Shown here one piece after another: positions 53,751 to 64,000 of a DNA stretch of 64,000 bases; the stretch's first letter is position 1; every line of letters starts with the position of its first letter. The notes under the pieces are model-generated. The model did not search any database and had not been told where the DNA came from. It saw nothing but the letters and a program-made list of their open reading frames with translations. Origin of the DNA: Fonsecaea monophora (taxonomy: Eukaryota; Ascomycota; Eurotiomycetes; Chaetothyriales; Herpotrichiellaceae); contig NW_019173936.1 in assembly GCF_001642475.1 (NCBI RefSeq), positions 496,001 through 560,000 of the forward strand. The letters run 5' to 3'. The translations under genes and the position numbers were made by a program.

Positions 53751-56700
53751 ATGATGGAAGGGGATATCAAAGCGGAGCAAGTTCAACATCCGAGTCCCCT
53801 AGAGGATATATTGGAGCACACAGACGTTTCGGCGCAGCCATCGGCTAAAGGCAAGAACAAGAGCAAGGATAAGGATTCTGGAGGCGCCGCTACGAAAAGG
53901 CGATGTGTGAGCACCGCTTGCATTGCCTGCCGTAAAAGGAAGAGCAAGTGTGATGGCAATTTGCCCAAATGCGCTGCTTGCGCATCGGTCTACTTGACCG
54001 AATGTGAATATGCGCCACACACCGACCATCGGCGCAAAGGGGTTTACAAAAAGGATGTCGATGCCTCCAAGACCAAGAATTCCACTCTCCAGATCCTCAT
54101 ACAGGCTATCCTGAATGCTGAGGAGGAGGATGTCATGGATCTAGTCCGGCAGATACGGACATGCGACAATCTAGAAGAACTTGCGGTTACCATAGACGCT
54201 CAAGAGAAAGGCCTGATGGAGGGACACGATGACTCTCCAATGTATGAGGCCGAATCTGGCGTACCGAAATTTGAAGCCGAACTTTCTGGGAAGATGGGCG
54301 ATCTGATGCTAGACGGGTCTGTCAAATTCATTGGGGGAACGTCGAATTTGATCTGGCTTCCTGAGGAATATGAACATCGAGGCACACACAGCTCACCAAC
54401 TTACCAGCGGGTCGTGGTGCGACCTCACGAAGAGGCTGTTCTTTCATGGACGATTGTCACCCAAGACAAAGAGGCAATTCTCCATTTCATGAACATGTAC
54501 TTTTGCTGGCACTACGCCTTTTTCACGACCTTGGCCAAGGAACTTTTCTATCGAGATTTCCTCACCGGGACATCCTCACAGTACTGCTCACCTCTCCTTG
54601 TCAATGTTATGCTAGCGCTCGGTTGCCACTTCTCATCCCGGCCTGAAGCAAGAGCAGATCCAGCGGATTCTGGGACCACTGGTGACCACTTCTTTGCAGA
54701 AGCTAAAAGGCTCCTTTACGAGAACGACGAGTTTGCCAACGCGAAACTATGTACAGTCCAGGCTCTGGCTTTGATGTCCGTTAGAGAAGCCGGATGCGGT
54801 CATGAAAGCAAGGGATGGGTATACAGTGGCATGAGTTTTCGAATGGCTTGTGATCTCGGATTGAACGTCGATACGGTGCCTATCAATGAAATGTCACGCT
54901 TGACAGATGAGGACATTGATGCGAGGCGGATAACCTTCTGGGGTTGTTTCCTCTTTGACAAGTGAGAATCTTTGCTTCAACAACTCACTTTTGCTAACTG
55001 GTATCAGGTGCTGGTCTAACTACCTGGGGCGGCAACCTCAACTTTTAACGCCAAACATCACCATGAAGAAGCCCGACGTGTTCCCATCGGAAGACAGTGA
55101 AATGTGGTCGCCGTATACAGACTCGGGCATCATTCAGGCCCATGCGCAACCGGCGCGTACCAGAGCTGTTGCATTGCAACTGTCTAAACTGGCCGAGATT
55201 TCCAGCGATCTCCTGACATCGTTCTATAATCCGCAGATGCTTGATAAACCTCCTCCAAGACAAACCGAGCTCAAACGACTGAGCGATCTGCATACTAGAT
55301 TGGAAGCGTGGAAGCAAGGGTTGCCGCCTGAACTGGAACCGAGGGAGGGTCAGCTCCCCCAAGTCCTGCTGATGCAGTATGTCTCTGAAGTTCCATAAGC
55401 CTCAAGAGGCGTCCTGACCAAAGACAGTATGTTTTACCAACTCTTGTATCTTCATCTATATCGACCGTTCCTGAAGTACACCCGAACGACCTCACCACTT
55501 CCAGCACACGTATCCCCGAGAAAGTACTGTACTCAGGGAGCCACAGCAATTTCTAAGCTTTTTCGACTGTATAAGCGAACACATGGCCTTCGACAAATAT
55601 GTAACATTGCAATCTATATTGTACATTCAGCCTGTACGATTCATTTGTTGAATCTACCAGACAAAAACGCTCGCAGAGATATCATCCACGGCGTCAAACA
55701 TTTGGAGGAAATGGGGGAATGTTGGACAGCCGCCCGGCGAACGCTCAGAGTTTTGCATCTATGTGCCGACAGGTGGAGTATTGAAATGCCCGAGGAGGCG
55801 GAAATGGTTTATACAAGGCTTCGGGCGAAATGGGGTCTCGCAGCGAGTGCACCTTCACCGGTGTCGCCCGAGTCTCTGGCAAACATGGCCCAGCAAATTG
55901 TGTCACAGCCAGTGCCTGACTTGATGGCGATCAATGTTCAAAGGCAACAGCAGTCGCAAGCTCAGCGTGGGACTTCAATGTCACAGTATGCAGGCGGATA
56001 TTCCGCGCCCATGGCTGCCTCACCCACAGAGGCGATTGACTCCAGACGAACATCCGGAACACCGTCCATGCCACCACAGTCCACAGCCGACCTTTCTCGA
56101 GACTCTCGTCGTATTCGGGCTTCAACTTACCTTACCAAAGCACAACAAGATGCATGGAATGCACACCAAGCTCGAATCGCAGCCAACGCAGCTGCGACAT
56201 CCTCTAACCAAGCAGGGACTGCTGGCGACCAGAATGCCGCCAGATTGTTTGGTGGAGTTGAAAGTCTGATTGAGGAGACACAAGACTGGTTCTTTAAGGA
56301 TCAGAACCAATTGGCTGTGGGTTTCGAAAACTGGGGGTCTGAGCCGCCAGATTGGGGAACCCTAGATCTGAGCTTCTTTGACACACCAGAAACGGGCAGC
56401 AGTACAAACGCAAATACGAATGGTAACTCACCGTCCTACAATGGACTGCAGTACTCGTATGATTCGGGTGGAGGAGACGGAGGAACCAACCCGGGCGTCG
56501 TGACAAGCCAGGCCGGATACGGATTTGGACTTACCGGAGACAGGTATCCAACCACTACCGACACGGATATTGATGGCTTTCCCACGAACGGAACGAATGG
56601 AATGAACGGTTTAATGGGACCAGGCATGAGCTTACAGTTAGGAATGAATATGGATACGAGCGGGAACGGTTCATTGGCGACTGGCATGGGACTGGGTATG

Positions 56701-56766
56701 GGCGGGCCTGGAGCTTCTAAACGCTCTTCTCAGATTCAAGGATTTGATGATGAGGCATATTATTGA
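53751..56766 (+). CDS. NirA/NIT4-like Zn2Cys6 transcription factor
   Basis: Three exons: 53751..54961, 55008..55376 and 55428..56766, with introns at 54962..55007 and 55377..55427; the product is 972 aa. The zinc cluster has Cys at 57, 60, 67, 74, 77 and 85 (TACIACRKRKSKCDG...CAACASVY). It is followed by HTDHRRKGVYKKD and a dimerisation helix. The segment LDGSVKFIGGTSNLIWLP is what I recall as characteristic of the NirA/NIT4 group. The fungal regulatory domain runs from LHFMNMYFCWHYAFFTTLAKELFYRDFL to VHSACTIHLLNLPDK and is rebuilt by both splices. The C-terminal ~330 residues are Gln/Ser/Gly/Met-rich. NirA activates nitrate-assimilation genes, but paralogues exist, so nitrate control is inferred. 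Confidence 0.85.
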
Positions 56767-57669
56767 TGTACACCTTTGGTTCAATGAGTTTTATGGGGGT
56801 ACAAGCCCAGATGGGTCGAGACGTGAAGAGATGAATATACGTTCAATGAAGCTGCTAGGATACCAAGCGCTGGGGAGAATTGGGAGGTCTCTGTGCTTTA
56901 CCCTGGAGGCAAATTTAACCTCAGTGTTCTTCAAGTGCTGTATCAGTGGACTAGGCTTCGTCGTGTTCCATGAGCAACAACATTGTACGAGGTAATTCCT
57001 CAATAGAAGTCTTCACCATGACTCGGTCTAAGATACTCCACCTCCAGCTTATACTGCTTAGCAGCAAAAAGAAATGTGAACAATTTTGGAAATATTTGCG
57101 GAATCGGTACCCGCTCCACGTCTGTGATGGAGAAGTGTTGGATCTTGTCTACTGTAAGAAAGCTGGCCCCGGGGTTTGCGGAGGTCGACAGAATCACTCT
57201 CTTACTCCTTCGCCGGGGTTGAGACCACACACTACAATTCTAGGGCCTGGGGAAAAGGTGGAATGACTGCAATGACGGAATGTATATGTGAGCATAAGAT
57301 GGGTCTACAACTCGATGCTTATTCGGGAAAATGCTTGTCGAATGTGGAACGTCGCTGCATTAATCCGTCGCAGCCGCTGCTCCCCTCAGTGATCTGCATC
57401 ACCTATGCAATGATATATCGCTAAGCATGTATAGAGTGATCAAATAATCGACACATCAGTCCACAGCCGGAATACAGACAGGTCTTGTGATACAATGCAC
57501 CGACTTGAGGAAGGTCTGTCTATCATCCGTCTCTTCCACTGCTGCCGATTGACGGGCATGGGATGTTACAAACCGAGGATGGAATATATAAAATCTCCCG
57601 ACATTGTAAAGACGGGCTTGGAAATCCCTTCGAACATGCTTCAAGCAATCGAGAATTCCAGTTTGCAAC
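56767..57669. other. Intergenic region
   Basis: A 903-base gap between two plus-strand genes: 3' sequence of the regulator, then the promoter of the small membrane protein. Short frames only; nothing is supported. Confidence 0.5.
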
Positions 57670-58316
57670 ATGAAGTTTCGTCGCAGCCTGAGACTGCCCC
57701 GAGCCGATAACTCTGGGTTGTCCAGCACCTCCTTCACCCGACTGCGCATCGTTCTTTTCATGGTCAACTTCATCAAATGGGCGAGCGCCTGCATTGTGAT
57801 GGCTATTGTATCTTACTTTATTCACGATTATTCGAGGGATTTGCATACAACATATCAAGAGATCATTGCTTGCACCAGCATCGGTTTCTTCTTGCCCACC
57901 ATCCCCTTGGCATTTCACAAACGCTTCACAGTTCAACTCATCCCCTTGGACTACATCTACTCCCATCTGTGGGTGACCGCATTCATTTTTGCCGCGGAAG
58001 ACTACAACCGACACCCTTGCTCTACCGTCTCGCCACCAGGCGTCAGAAAATGCTCGCTGAAGTACGCACTTGAGTCTTGGTGCATTATTGCTGTGTACGT
58101 ATGGTTTGCTCTCCGCAATTGGAAGCACTGCTAATGTCGCGGGTTCCTAGCTCTTTTTGCGTCTTCTCCACGATTGTTCAGGTCTTGATATACAGAAGTG
58201 AACGGGACGTCCGTCACTCGATGCTCCTAGAAAAGACCCGTCAATCTGTGGAAACAACAGATGGTGTACAGGACACTACTGGCCCGGAAGCAGTTGAGCC
58301 CATCGGTCAGGCATAA
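57670..58316 (+). CDS. Small four-helix membrane protein (MARVEL-like?)
   Basis: Two exons: 57670..58094 and 58151..58316, with an intron at 58095..58150 (branch GCTAAT, acceptor CCTAG); the product is 196 aa. A short basic N-terminus is followed by four hydrophobic segments: IVLFMVNFIKWASACIVMAIVSYFI, TSIGFFLPTIPLAF, IYSHLWVTAFIFAA and, across the splice, WCIIAVSFCVFSTIVQVLIY. A polar tail of about 45 residues ends the protein. The size and layout resemble fungal MARVEL-like proteins, which have no defined function in most cases. The assignment is from topology only; I see no diagnostic motif. Confidence 0.6.
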
Positions 58317-59026
58317 GCTCCATGGCCAAGCAAATTGAGGTGCAGATGCCGTAAAAATCAGAAAACAGGGCTTCATACCCTTTTGGAGGGGCTGGGGCAC
58401 CTAATGGAGCGAATGAAGGTTTCTGTATGTGCTTGTCAGGGTTCATTTTTCTATGATGGTTGTCGTTCATCTCGCTTGGTAGCGTCTAGTCAAACAGTAC
58501 TCGGTAATAGTAATAGCAGCGAAACTACTCGGTACTAACAGGTGGTTCTCACACGGCCTCATACTGTTCTTCGACGTTCTTCCACCCACTGAGAGAGTTT
58601 CTTGCAAGTAGAAATCGAACGTAATCTATGAGTAAATCTTGCTCACGAAATGGGCTTCCAACCAGAGCCTCTGTGACGTTTGACCCGCGCCAAGACATGT
58701 TCGCGTCGACGCGTATCGGAACGACACGCCCAGCCACGTGATTGTATTTGGTTAGATCTGGTATGGCGCTACATACAGTAAAATGATAAGTCATCTCAAG
58801 CGGAGAGGCATCACGTGCACCTTCCTCCTTAGGCTAGGTAGTACTCGCCGGAAAAGACGGATCCCTCGGGTCATCAGGATGCCCTGAAACAACCATGATT
58901 CAGAGCGCTAGGACCGATTCAATGTGAGCTTTGTGGCTCAGGCCTGCACCGTGAACGGCACCAGGCGACGGATGTATCGCAAGCGATCTTCTGGATCCCT
59001 TTCCACTGTGGACTTATAGTCCGTAT
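58317..59026. other. Intergenic region between the two small membrane-protein genes
   Basis: A 710-base gap. It likely holds 3' sequence of the first gene and the promoter of the second; no other gene is supported. Confidence 0.5.
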
Positions 59027-59702
59027 ATGGCCACGACTTCGAAGAAAAGATCCCTCAAGTATGCATTGGAGTGAGAGGCCGAACTGTTTGGCAGATCTGT
59101 GCTGCGCATACGTCGCATGCAAGGGGCTATCAAATTGCCTTTTCAATGGTCATCCTGGAGTATTTCTTGCTGCTTTCATCGGGCATCTATTTGTCAGTCT
59201 CGCGAGTCTATTCTGGCCCTCTTCCTCGAATGGTACGTATACACAAGGCTCTGGGAGACTGATGCAATCCCTTCATTTCCAAAGAAAATCACTAACCCCG
59301 TGGTCAGGTGGTGCCGAGAGATTAGAGGCAGTCGTCCTGTCTTGTTCGACATGTGCGTTGCTCTGCGCAGAACACAAGTACCAAAAGTCTCTCACAATCT
59401 ACTTGTCCATCGCTGCCCTTTTCCTGGGCATCAACCTATATATGGTAGCCTGCCTCGTGGAGGTTAGGGGTGTGTGGTACTGTCAAAGTGTGATAGCTCT
59501 GTCGCCGATGATCGTCTTCTGCTGCAATATGCACTATTTGGAAGCAAGGCGTCGAAAGCCTCGACGCAGAGTGAAGGGAGTCAGAGCAGGCTTTCTTGCA
59601 ACCAACACCACTTACGGGATAGAATGCCTAAGGCAGGAATGTCGCGACCGGAAAATCCTGAACACAATGTCGCAGAGGATGGTTCCGCCGCTCTGGGATT
59701 GA
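59027..59702 (+). CDS. Second small four-helix membrane protein
   Basis: Proposed three exons: 59027..59058, 59124..59236 and 59308..59702, with introns at 59059..59123 (donor GTATGC) and 59237..59307 (branch CACTAAC, acceptor GTCAG); the product is 179 aa. It starts MATTSKKRSLKGYQIAF. Hydrophobic segments are SMVILEYFLLLSSGIYLSV, LEAVVLSCSTCALLC, IYLSIAALFLGINLYMVACLV and CQSVIALSPMIVFCCNM. A basic tail (RRRKPRRRVKG) follows. The layout parallels the gene just upstream, so the two may be an old tandem pair, though residue identity is not obvious by eye. Without splicing, a 213-codon frame from 59061 exists but breaks the first helix. The exon model is my own and less certain than others here. 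Confidence 0.5.
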
Positions 59703-60676
59703 GCCTTCTGGGGTTTCCTGACTTCGTCCCGGACGGTGGTCTACATTTTCTTGTACAGGAACTCCATCTAGAGATTCACACGTGGTGGTTCCACCTGTTA
59801 GCCGGCCAAAGATGGTGGTGAGTGTCTCTCCTCTCTCAGAGCTTGACATCCATCTGTCGTGATAGTGACATTGCTCCAGGCACTTAAGCATTGCTCTAGC
59901 GCACTATGTCAACATGACTTGGGGTATATGGATTGACTACTGTCGTGAAGGGAAACAAGACGATGTTGTGCTGATTTGGCCATCCTTTCTTACTACTTTG
60001 CCGTCGATTGAGAGGTCTGTCCGCACAAAAGGCGCTACCTTCAAGTAGGTCTTTCTTGCTTCAAAGACAAACTTAGATTCGAAAGCAGATCCTTCTCGGA
60101 TTGTAGACAGTGAAGTTAACGATGATGGTCAGATAATGACTGGTTGGATGCGCTGCAGCTTAAGTGCAGTGTACATTAAGAACCAATTTTAGATCGGGTC
60201 GATGTTCAACGCCAACAATGTCAGCATTCAAGATACCCAGAAGATTGCGCTTTCACTGGTGGCCCACTTCTCCGTTGTTCTGATCTGGTTTCACGCATTA
60301 CGGCTGGAACAAAGTACCGAGTCTGTTGCAGGTGGTTGCTTTGGTCACGACCGAAGCAATGACAATTGGACTTCCCCAGACCGTAGTTCATGATCACGGT
60401 CAGTATCGGAAGAGAGAATGTTTCATTTTAATTTTTCAAGAGTGCCGTAACGAGGACTTAATAGCAGATCGTTCAGGACGCGACTAATGTCTCCGTATCT
60501 AGTTATTTTATCGTTTCAGACTTTTGATATCTAGAAAACTGCTGTGAACGTCAATTGCAGACGCTGCCGCCTTGATCGCCGTTTACTCTATGACTGGCGA
60601 ACTCAAACATCAGAAAAGCTTCAGCCTACTAACTTTATGTTGGATGAAGGGGTAAAAAAAGTCCCTCCGGCTTTCC
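59703..60676. other. Intergenic, convergent 3' ends
   Basis: A 974-base gap between the second membrane-protein gene and the convergent fluoride exporter. It is AT-rich in places (about 60050-60200 and 60420-60550) with only short frames. Nothing is supported. Confidence 0.5.
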
Positions 60677-62257
60677 TCAGGCTATTGTTCTCGATGAGCA
60701 GTGTTGGGTATAGCCTACCGTCCAAATCATGGTGCCCATAATCACGATCTGAAAGGCCAGCGCGACACCAATGCTGATGATGCCGTATATCCAGGCATGC
60801 TTCCTTTGTAAACTATTCAACTCGCCCACCCAAGTGCTGACGGTGGTGACACAGCCACAGAAACCGAGCATGACGCCCTGTAGGACCGCACATGGTGCGG
60901 AATTGAAGTCGGAAATGTCCGCCATGATTGAGCTGGCATGTTGCAGGTCCATACACATGGCTTCGATGATCGTCCCAAAGATATTGGCAACGAAGGTCCC
61001 CAATGGAAATCCTGTTATGCGGCCGTTGAGGGTTTTAGACAGATAGAATCGAAGCAAAGTGCCAGGGGGGGCAAGTACAATGGCGAATAACACTTGATAA
61101 CGCCATTCGTCCTCTGGAGGCCAGATGCAGATCACAACGGCACCCAGCCAACATCCCCAGCCCAGTGGGATCGAGATTGGGTCAAGAATTCGGTGGAGAA
61201 TGGTGGTGGGAAGTGATGGTATTATCGTCTGGAGAGCCACGGCCAAATGGGCACCGGATTTAAGGGCTGCCAAGCTGACAGCGCTCTGTATGATCAGGAT
61301 CCCTACCAGGGCCATGAAAGAATATCCACCTGAGCGTGAATGCATCTGCTCCTGGGGTACACTGTGGAATGGCGATGTTGCTGCGGATGGTGGCAGCTGA
61401 TTTGTGAGGGCGAAGACTGCATCGGTGATGAACGTTGAAAAGGACGTGAAGCTGCCGCAAAACCCAGTTGCCAATCCAATGTATAAGGGCAGAGTCTTTT
61501 TCACCTTGTCCACCTCGTTGTGAAATGTTTCGGAATCAGTGTCGACCTTGACAGCATACCGGAACAGAGATCGATCCTCCAGCAAAAGACCCAGAAAAAG
61601 GGAACCCCCAAGATTGGCCCAAAGGACAGGAGATGGAAAGATCGTATAAGGATATACCGATATAGCCTGAACCCCGAGGCGAGCCAGCGTTCCTAGCATA
61701 GAAAAGAAGATCATCCAACTAATTGCACAGAGTTCCGTGTATGCTATAACCGTTTTTGACTGCCTCGAGGGCTTTTCCTCTTGCGGTCGCGTTGATGACA
61801 CTTGCGAGGTTGAGGAATCTGAGAATCGCGAGTCATCTGTCGACCCCAGATTGAAATCCTGCTCGTCTGCGCGGGTTCGGCTAGGGATAGGTGCAGGTAT
61901 CGCAAGCTCCGTCAATTCTCCATTCTCTCCGAGGTTCCAGTGGGCTACTGGGTGCCTGTGCGCCATCTGTTCGCCTGTTTCGAAAGCCTCGCGGCTCATG
62001 TCTCCGGCTTGTTCCACAGGTTGAGGGATAGTCAGTTCCGACAACACAACATCATCGCCATCTGCCTGCGACCGTGGGTTTTGACCCGACACTAACTGCT
62101 GCTCTTCTAAACGGCTGCACATATCATGGCCGGGTCGACCACCTCGGGTACGAGTGGTTGAAACATGGCCTGGCAGAGGCATGGCACACTTTGTTCTGGC
62201 AACAGAGACAGATGCAGATGGCAGCGAGACAAGAGTCGTCATAAGGCTTGACGCCAC
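60677..62257 (-). CDS. FEX1: Fluoride export protein (FEX, two-domain CrcB/Fluc family)
   Basis: Single exon, 526 aa. A polar N-terminal tail of about 170 residues precedes two CrcB-like repeats with about nine membrane helices. Repeat 1 has WANLGGSLFLG and GFCGSFTSFSTF (residues 265-276). Repeat 2 has RFYLSKTL (following the LAPPGTLLRF helix), GTFVANIFGT and GFCGCVTTVSTWVGE (465-479). The GxCGxxTxxSTF/W loops and the Asn in the pore helices are the hallmarks of Fluc/FEX fluoride channels. Eukaryotic FEX proteins fuse the two halves in one chain, sit in the plasma membrane and expel cytosolic fluoride. The acidic N-terminal tail is longer than in yeast Fex1. Family assignment is secure. Confidence 0.95.
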   Translation of the reverse strand: MASSLMTTLVSLPSASVSVARTKCAMPLPGHVSTTRTRGGRPGHDMCSRLEEQQLVSGQNPRSQADGDDVVLSELTIPQPVEQAGDMSREAFETGEQMAHRHPVAHWNLGENGELTELAIPAPIPSRTRADEQDFNLGSTDDSRFSDSSTSQVSSTRPQEEKPSRQSKTVIAYTELCAISWMIFFSMLGTLARLGVQAISVYPYTIFPSPVLWANLGGSLFLGLLLEDRSLFRYAVKVDTDSETFHNEVDKVKKTLPLYIGLATGFCGSFTSFSTFITDAVFALTNQLPPSAATSPFHSVPQEQMHSRSGGYSFMALVGILIIQSAVSLAALKSGAHLAVALQTIIPSLPTTILHRILDPISIPLGWGCWLGAVVICIWPPEDEWRYQVLFAIVLAPPGTLLRFYLSKTLNGRITGFPLGTFVANIFGTIIEAMCMDLQHASSIMADISDFNSAPCAVLQGVMLGFCGCVTTVSTWVGELNSLQRKHAWIYGIISIGVALAFQIVIMGTMIWTVGYTQHCSSRTIA

Positions 62258-64000
62258 GATCTGGCTTTATTAGCTACACGCTATCTCCCCCTATCCGATC
62301 TCCGATTCACCATGTCACGGGTCCAGCGGGAAACACGGAAAGAAGCAATTCCCAGCTTTCCATCTCCCTCTCACCAGTGGCACTGTTCTAAACAGATTTT
62401 GAGGCTTTGGGAGAGTCCAATTTTCTGAAAATACCTGGAAACCAAGAATGCACCCAGTGTCTAATAATCTCGCTCAGAGCCTCAAAGTCGCGAGGGTTAT
62501 TGGAACACAGCATAATGTTCAAGAATGAACTGCGCTACCTCTCCTTCCGTTCCTTCTTGCTTGTGTCAACGCTTCAAGGTTATCACTGACCCACGGGAGC
62601 TGAATAGTAGATCAGGCGTTCTCCGCTATAGACTCATGTCAAGCGGCCCTCGGCTCAGAATCCTGCGTTCAGTATGTATAATACGAGCTGAAGACTAACA
62701 CGCTACCTGATCCTCTTCTCCCCTGAACAATGAGGACACGACAACTTAACGCACTTGCTTAACTTCATCTGTGTCCCAAGCTTATTCACGCTTGAAAGAT
62801 GCAGAAAATGATCAGCTCGTGCAATTACGTAGATCTTCACCTATCTGGCCATTTCAAGGTCTTTTGTTCCATTGTACATTTGAATGAGGTTCCAGCACTC
62901 AAACAGCGACAACGTTACCTACTTATATCCATCGTAGAGGCAGCATCTCTGTCATCCGTAACGCAAAATCATTTGCCAAACACTATCAGGGAATACTTGA
63001 ACCACTTCTGCGGTCCACTCCACTCGGCGGTAGCTTTCGAGAGTTGTGTCAGACTCGCCACCACATCGGCCGCCTGCTTTTCTTGGTACCAACCGACTGT
63101 AGCATTGAGCTTCAATATATATCCTTGCCCATTTTTGTTAGTGAACCATCGTTTGTAGAACGGTGCTTGTCTATCCCTGGGGCGAGCGGCCATACCTGTT
63201 AACACCTGTGACTGAGCTTGGGAGAACCGACCGTCCCGCTAGGTCGAGATGTATCGAATGGGATTGGCGTATTCGCCCTCGTCCTTGTTGGGATCCCATG
63301 CGTTGATAGCGTCGACATCGTCACCTGCTGGCTGACCGTTCTCAAGGTCTCTTTCCGCCTGTTCCGGCTTATGCGTGTGTTCCTGAAGACGTTGTGGGGC
63401 CTCCACTGCTCCCCACAGAAAAAGTGGTCTAAGTTGAAGCATGATTAATTATTGCCTTTGGCTAATGTACCACGAAAGGCACCGAGGACTTCACGAGACG
63501 GGACACCCAATAATGCTTCTGGGATGTACCTCAAAACACCTCAACTAGTCGTTGCCTCCAATGACTAACAGTACTCCGTAGAGCATGGGCTCTCGTCACG
63601 TCCAAGCTGTCGCACCTCGCTTTTTTCAGAAGGTGAAGATCCGCTCATATATGGGTATTTAATGCCCATCTTACGATCAACCAGTAGTGTTGGCAGCAGT
63701 AGACTAAAACCGGCTCGAGGAAGATCCATGTATTGTATCGCAGAGGCAGGGGTAACTTCGTTACCACTCGCTAGAATGTAAGCTGTTGATGGTCGAAGCC
63801 AAATTCCTCGGCAGTCCATGGAGGACCCGACTGAAGTTAAGCGACGCGCTGAATAAATGAGCCTGAGACAACAGATGTGTATCTTACTTCGGGTTCGTCG
63901 TTACCGCTGCTTCCGGACACGAAAACACAATCACCCACCATGACCACCCAGGGTCGATGAGAATTGGCGGCCCATGACGTCATCCGGATTGATTCGAAAC
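62258..64000. other. Unassigned terminal region
   Basis: The last 1.74 kb holds the FEX promoter and then only short frames. Two minus-strand frames at 62969-63205 and 63239-63442 look mildly coding-like but match nothing I know and lack a convincing splice. No gene is supported up to the window edge. Confidence 0.5.

Noticed and set aside
62969..63442. Two minus-strand frames (63239-63442 and 62969-63205) that might be exons of one small gene
   Set aside because: The peptides look mildly coding-like, but no splice joins them convincingly and neither matches a known family.
1..64000. CRISPR array, rRNA genes or plasmid/phage features
   Set aside because: No regularly spaced direct repeats, rRNA or phage genes were seen; the introns and gene content are those of a eukaryotic chromosome.

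Overview
This window is nuclear DNA of a filamentous ascomycete (Pezizomycotina). Genes are compact and mostly single-copy. Introns are about 46-104 nt with GT-AG ends and often CTAAC/CTGAC-like branch sites. The gene set includes Zn2Cys6 regulators, a GH3 beta-glucosidase, a CAP10-type GT90 protein, a fluoride exporter and a multi-exon P450. The protein flavour suggests Eurotiomycetes, perhaps Chaetothyriales, but that is inference from remembered homologues. The supplied single-frame translations were joined by hand into spliced models, and each join was checked for phase; intron positions are given in each entry.

Layout. 0-8 kb: 3' end of a PUL-domain gene, Golgi GDPase (-), mitochondrial IF3 (+), a Zrg17-like zinc transporter (-) and, divergent from it, the Dsc/Tul1 RING E3 ligase (+). 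8-13.8 kb: a gene-poor, partly decayed stretch around a GH3 beta-glucosidase (-), with relics of a dispersed repeat and one broken gene. 13.8-19.4 kb: a 1074-aa Aro80-like regulator (-) and a Vps38/UVRAG-type PI3-kinase subunit (-). 20.9-29.5 kb: a secreted CAP protein (+), ESCRT-III Vps2 (-) divergent from mitofusin Fzo1 (+), another repeat relic, and a conserved protein of unknown function (+). 31-39 kb: a Ptc1-type PP2C phosphatase with no usable AUG (+), an alternative NADH dehydrogenase (+) and mitochondrial ribosomal protein L15 (-). 39.7-44.3 kb: an unusual kinase/lipocalin-like fusion protein and a seven-exon P450, both minus strand and adjacent. 45.7-52.6 kb: a GT90 protein (+), Spb1 rRNA methyltransferase (-) and mitochondrial L4 (-). 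53.7-62.3 kb: a NirA-like regulator (+), two small four-helix membrane proteins in tandem (+) and a FEX fluoride exporter (-). The last 1.7 kb has no supported gene.

Most genes are housekeeping. Several serve mitochondria (IF3, Fzo1, NADH dehydrogenase, L15, L4) or the endomembrane system (GDPase, Zrg17, Dsc E3, Vps38, Vps2), without evidence of co-regulation. The parts that look least described are the fusion protein beside the P450, the PP2C gene behind a 939-nt ATG-free leader, and a three-copy decayed repeat that still encodes alignable peptides.
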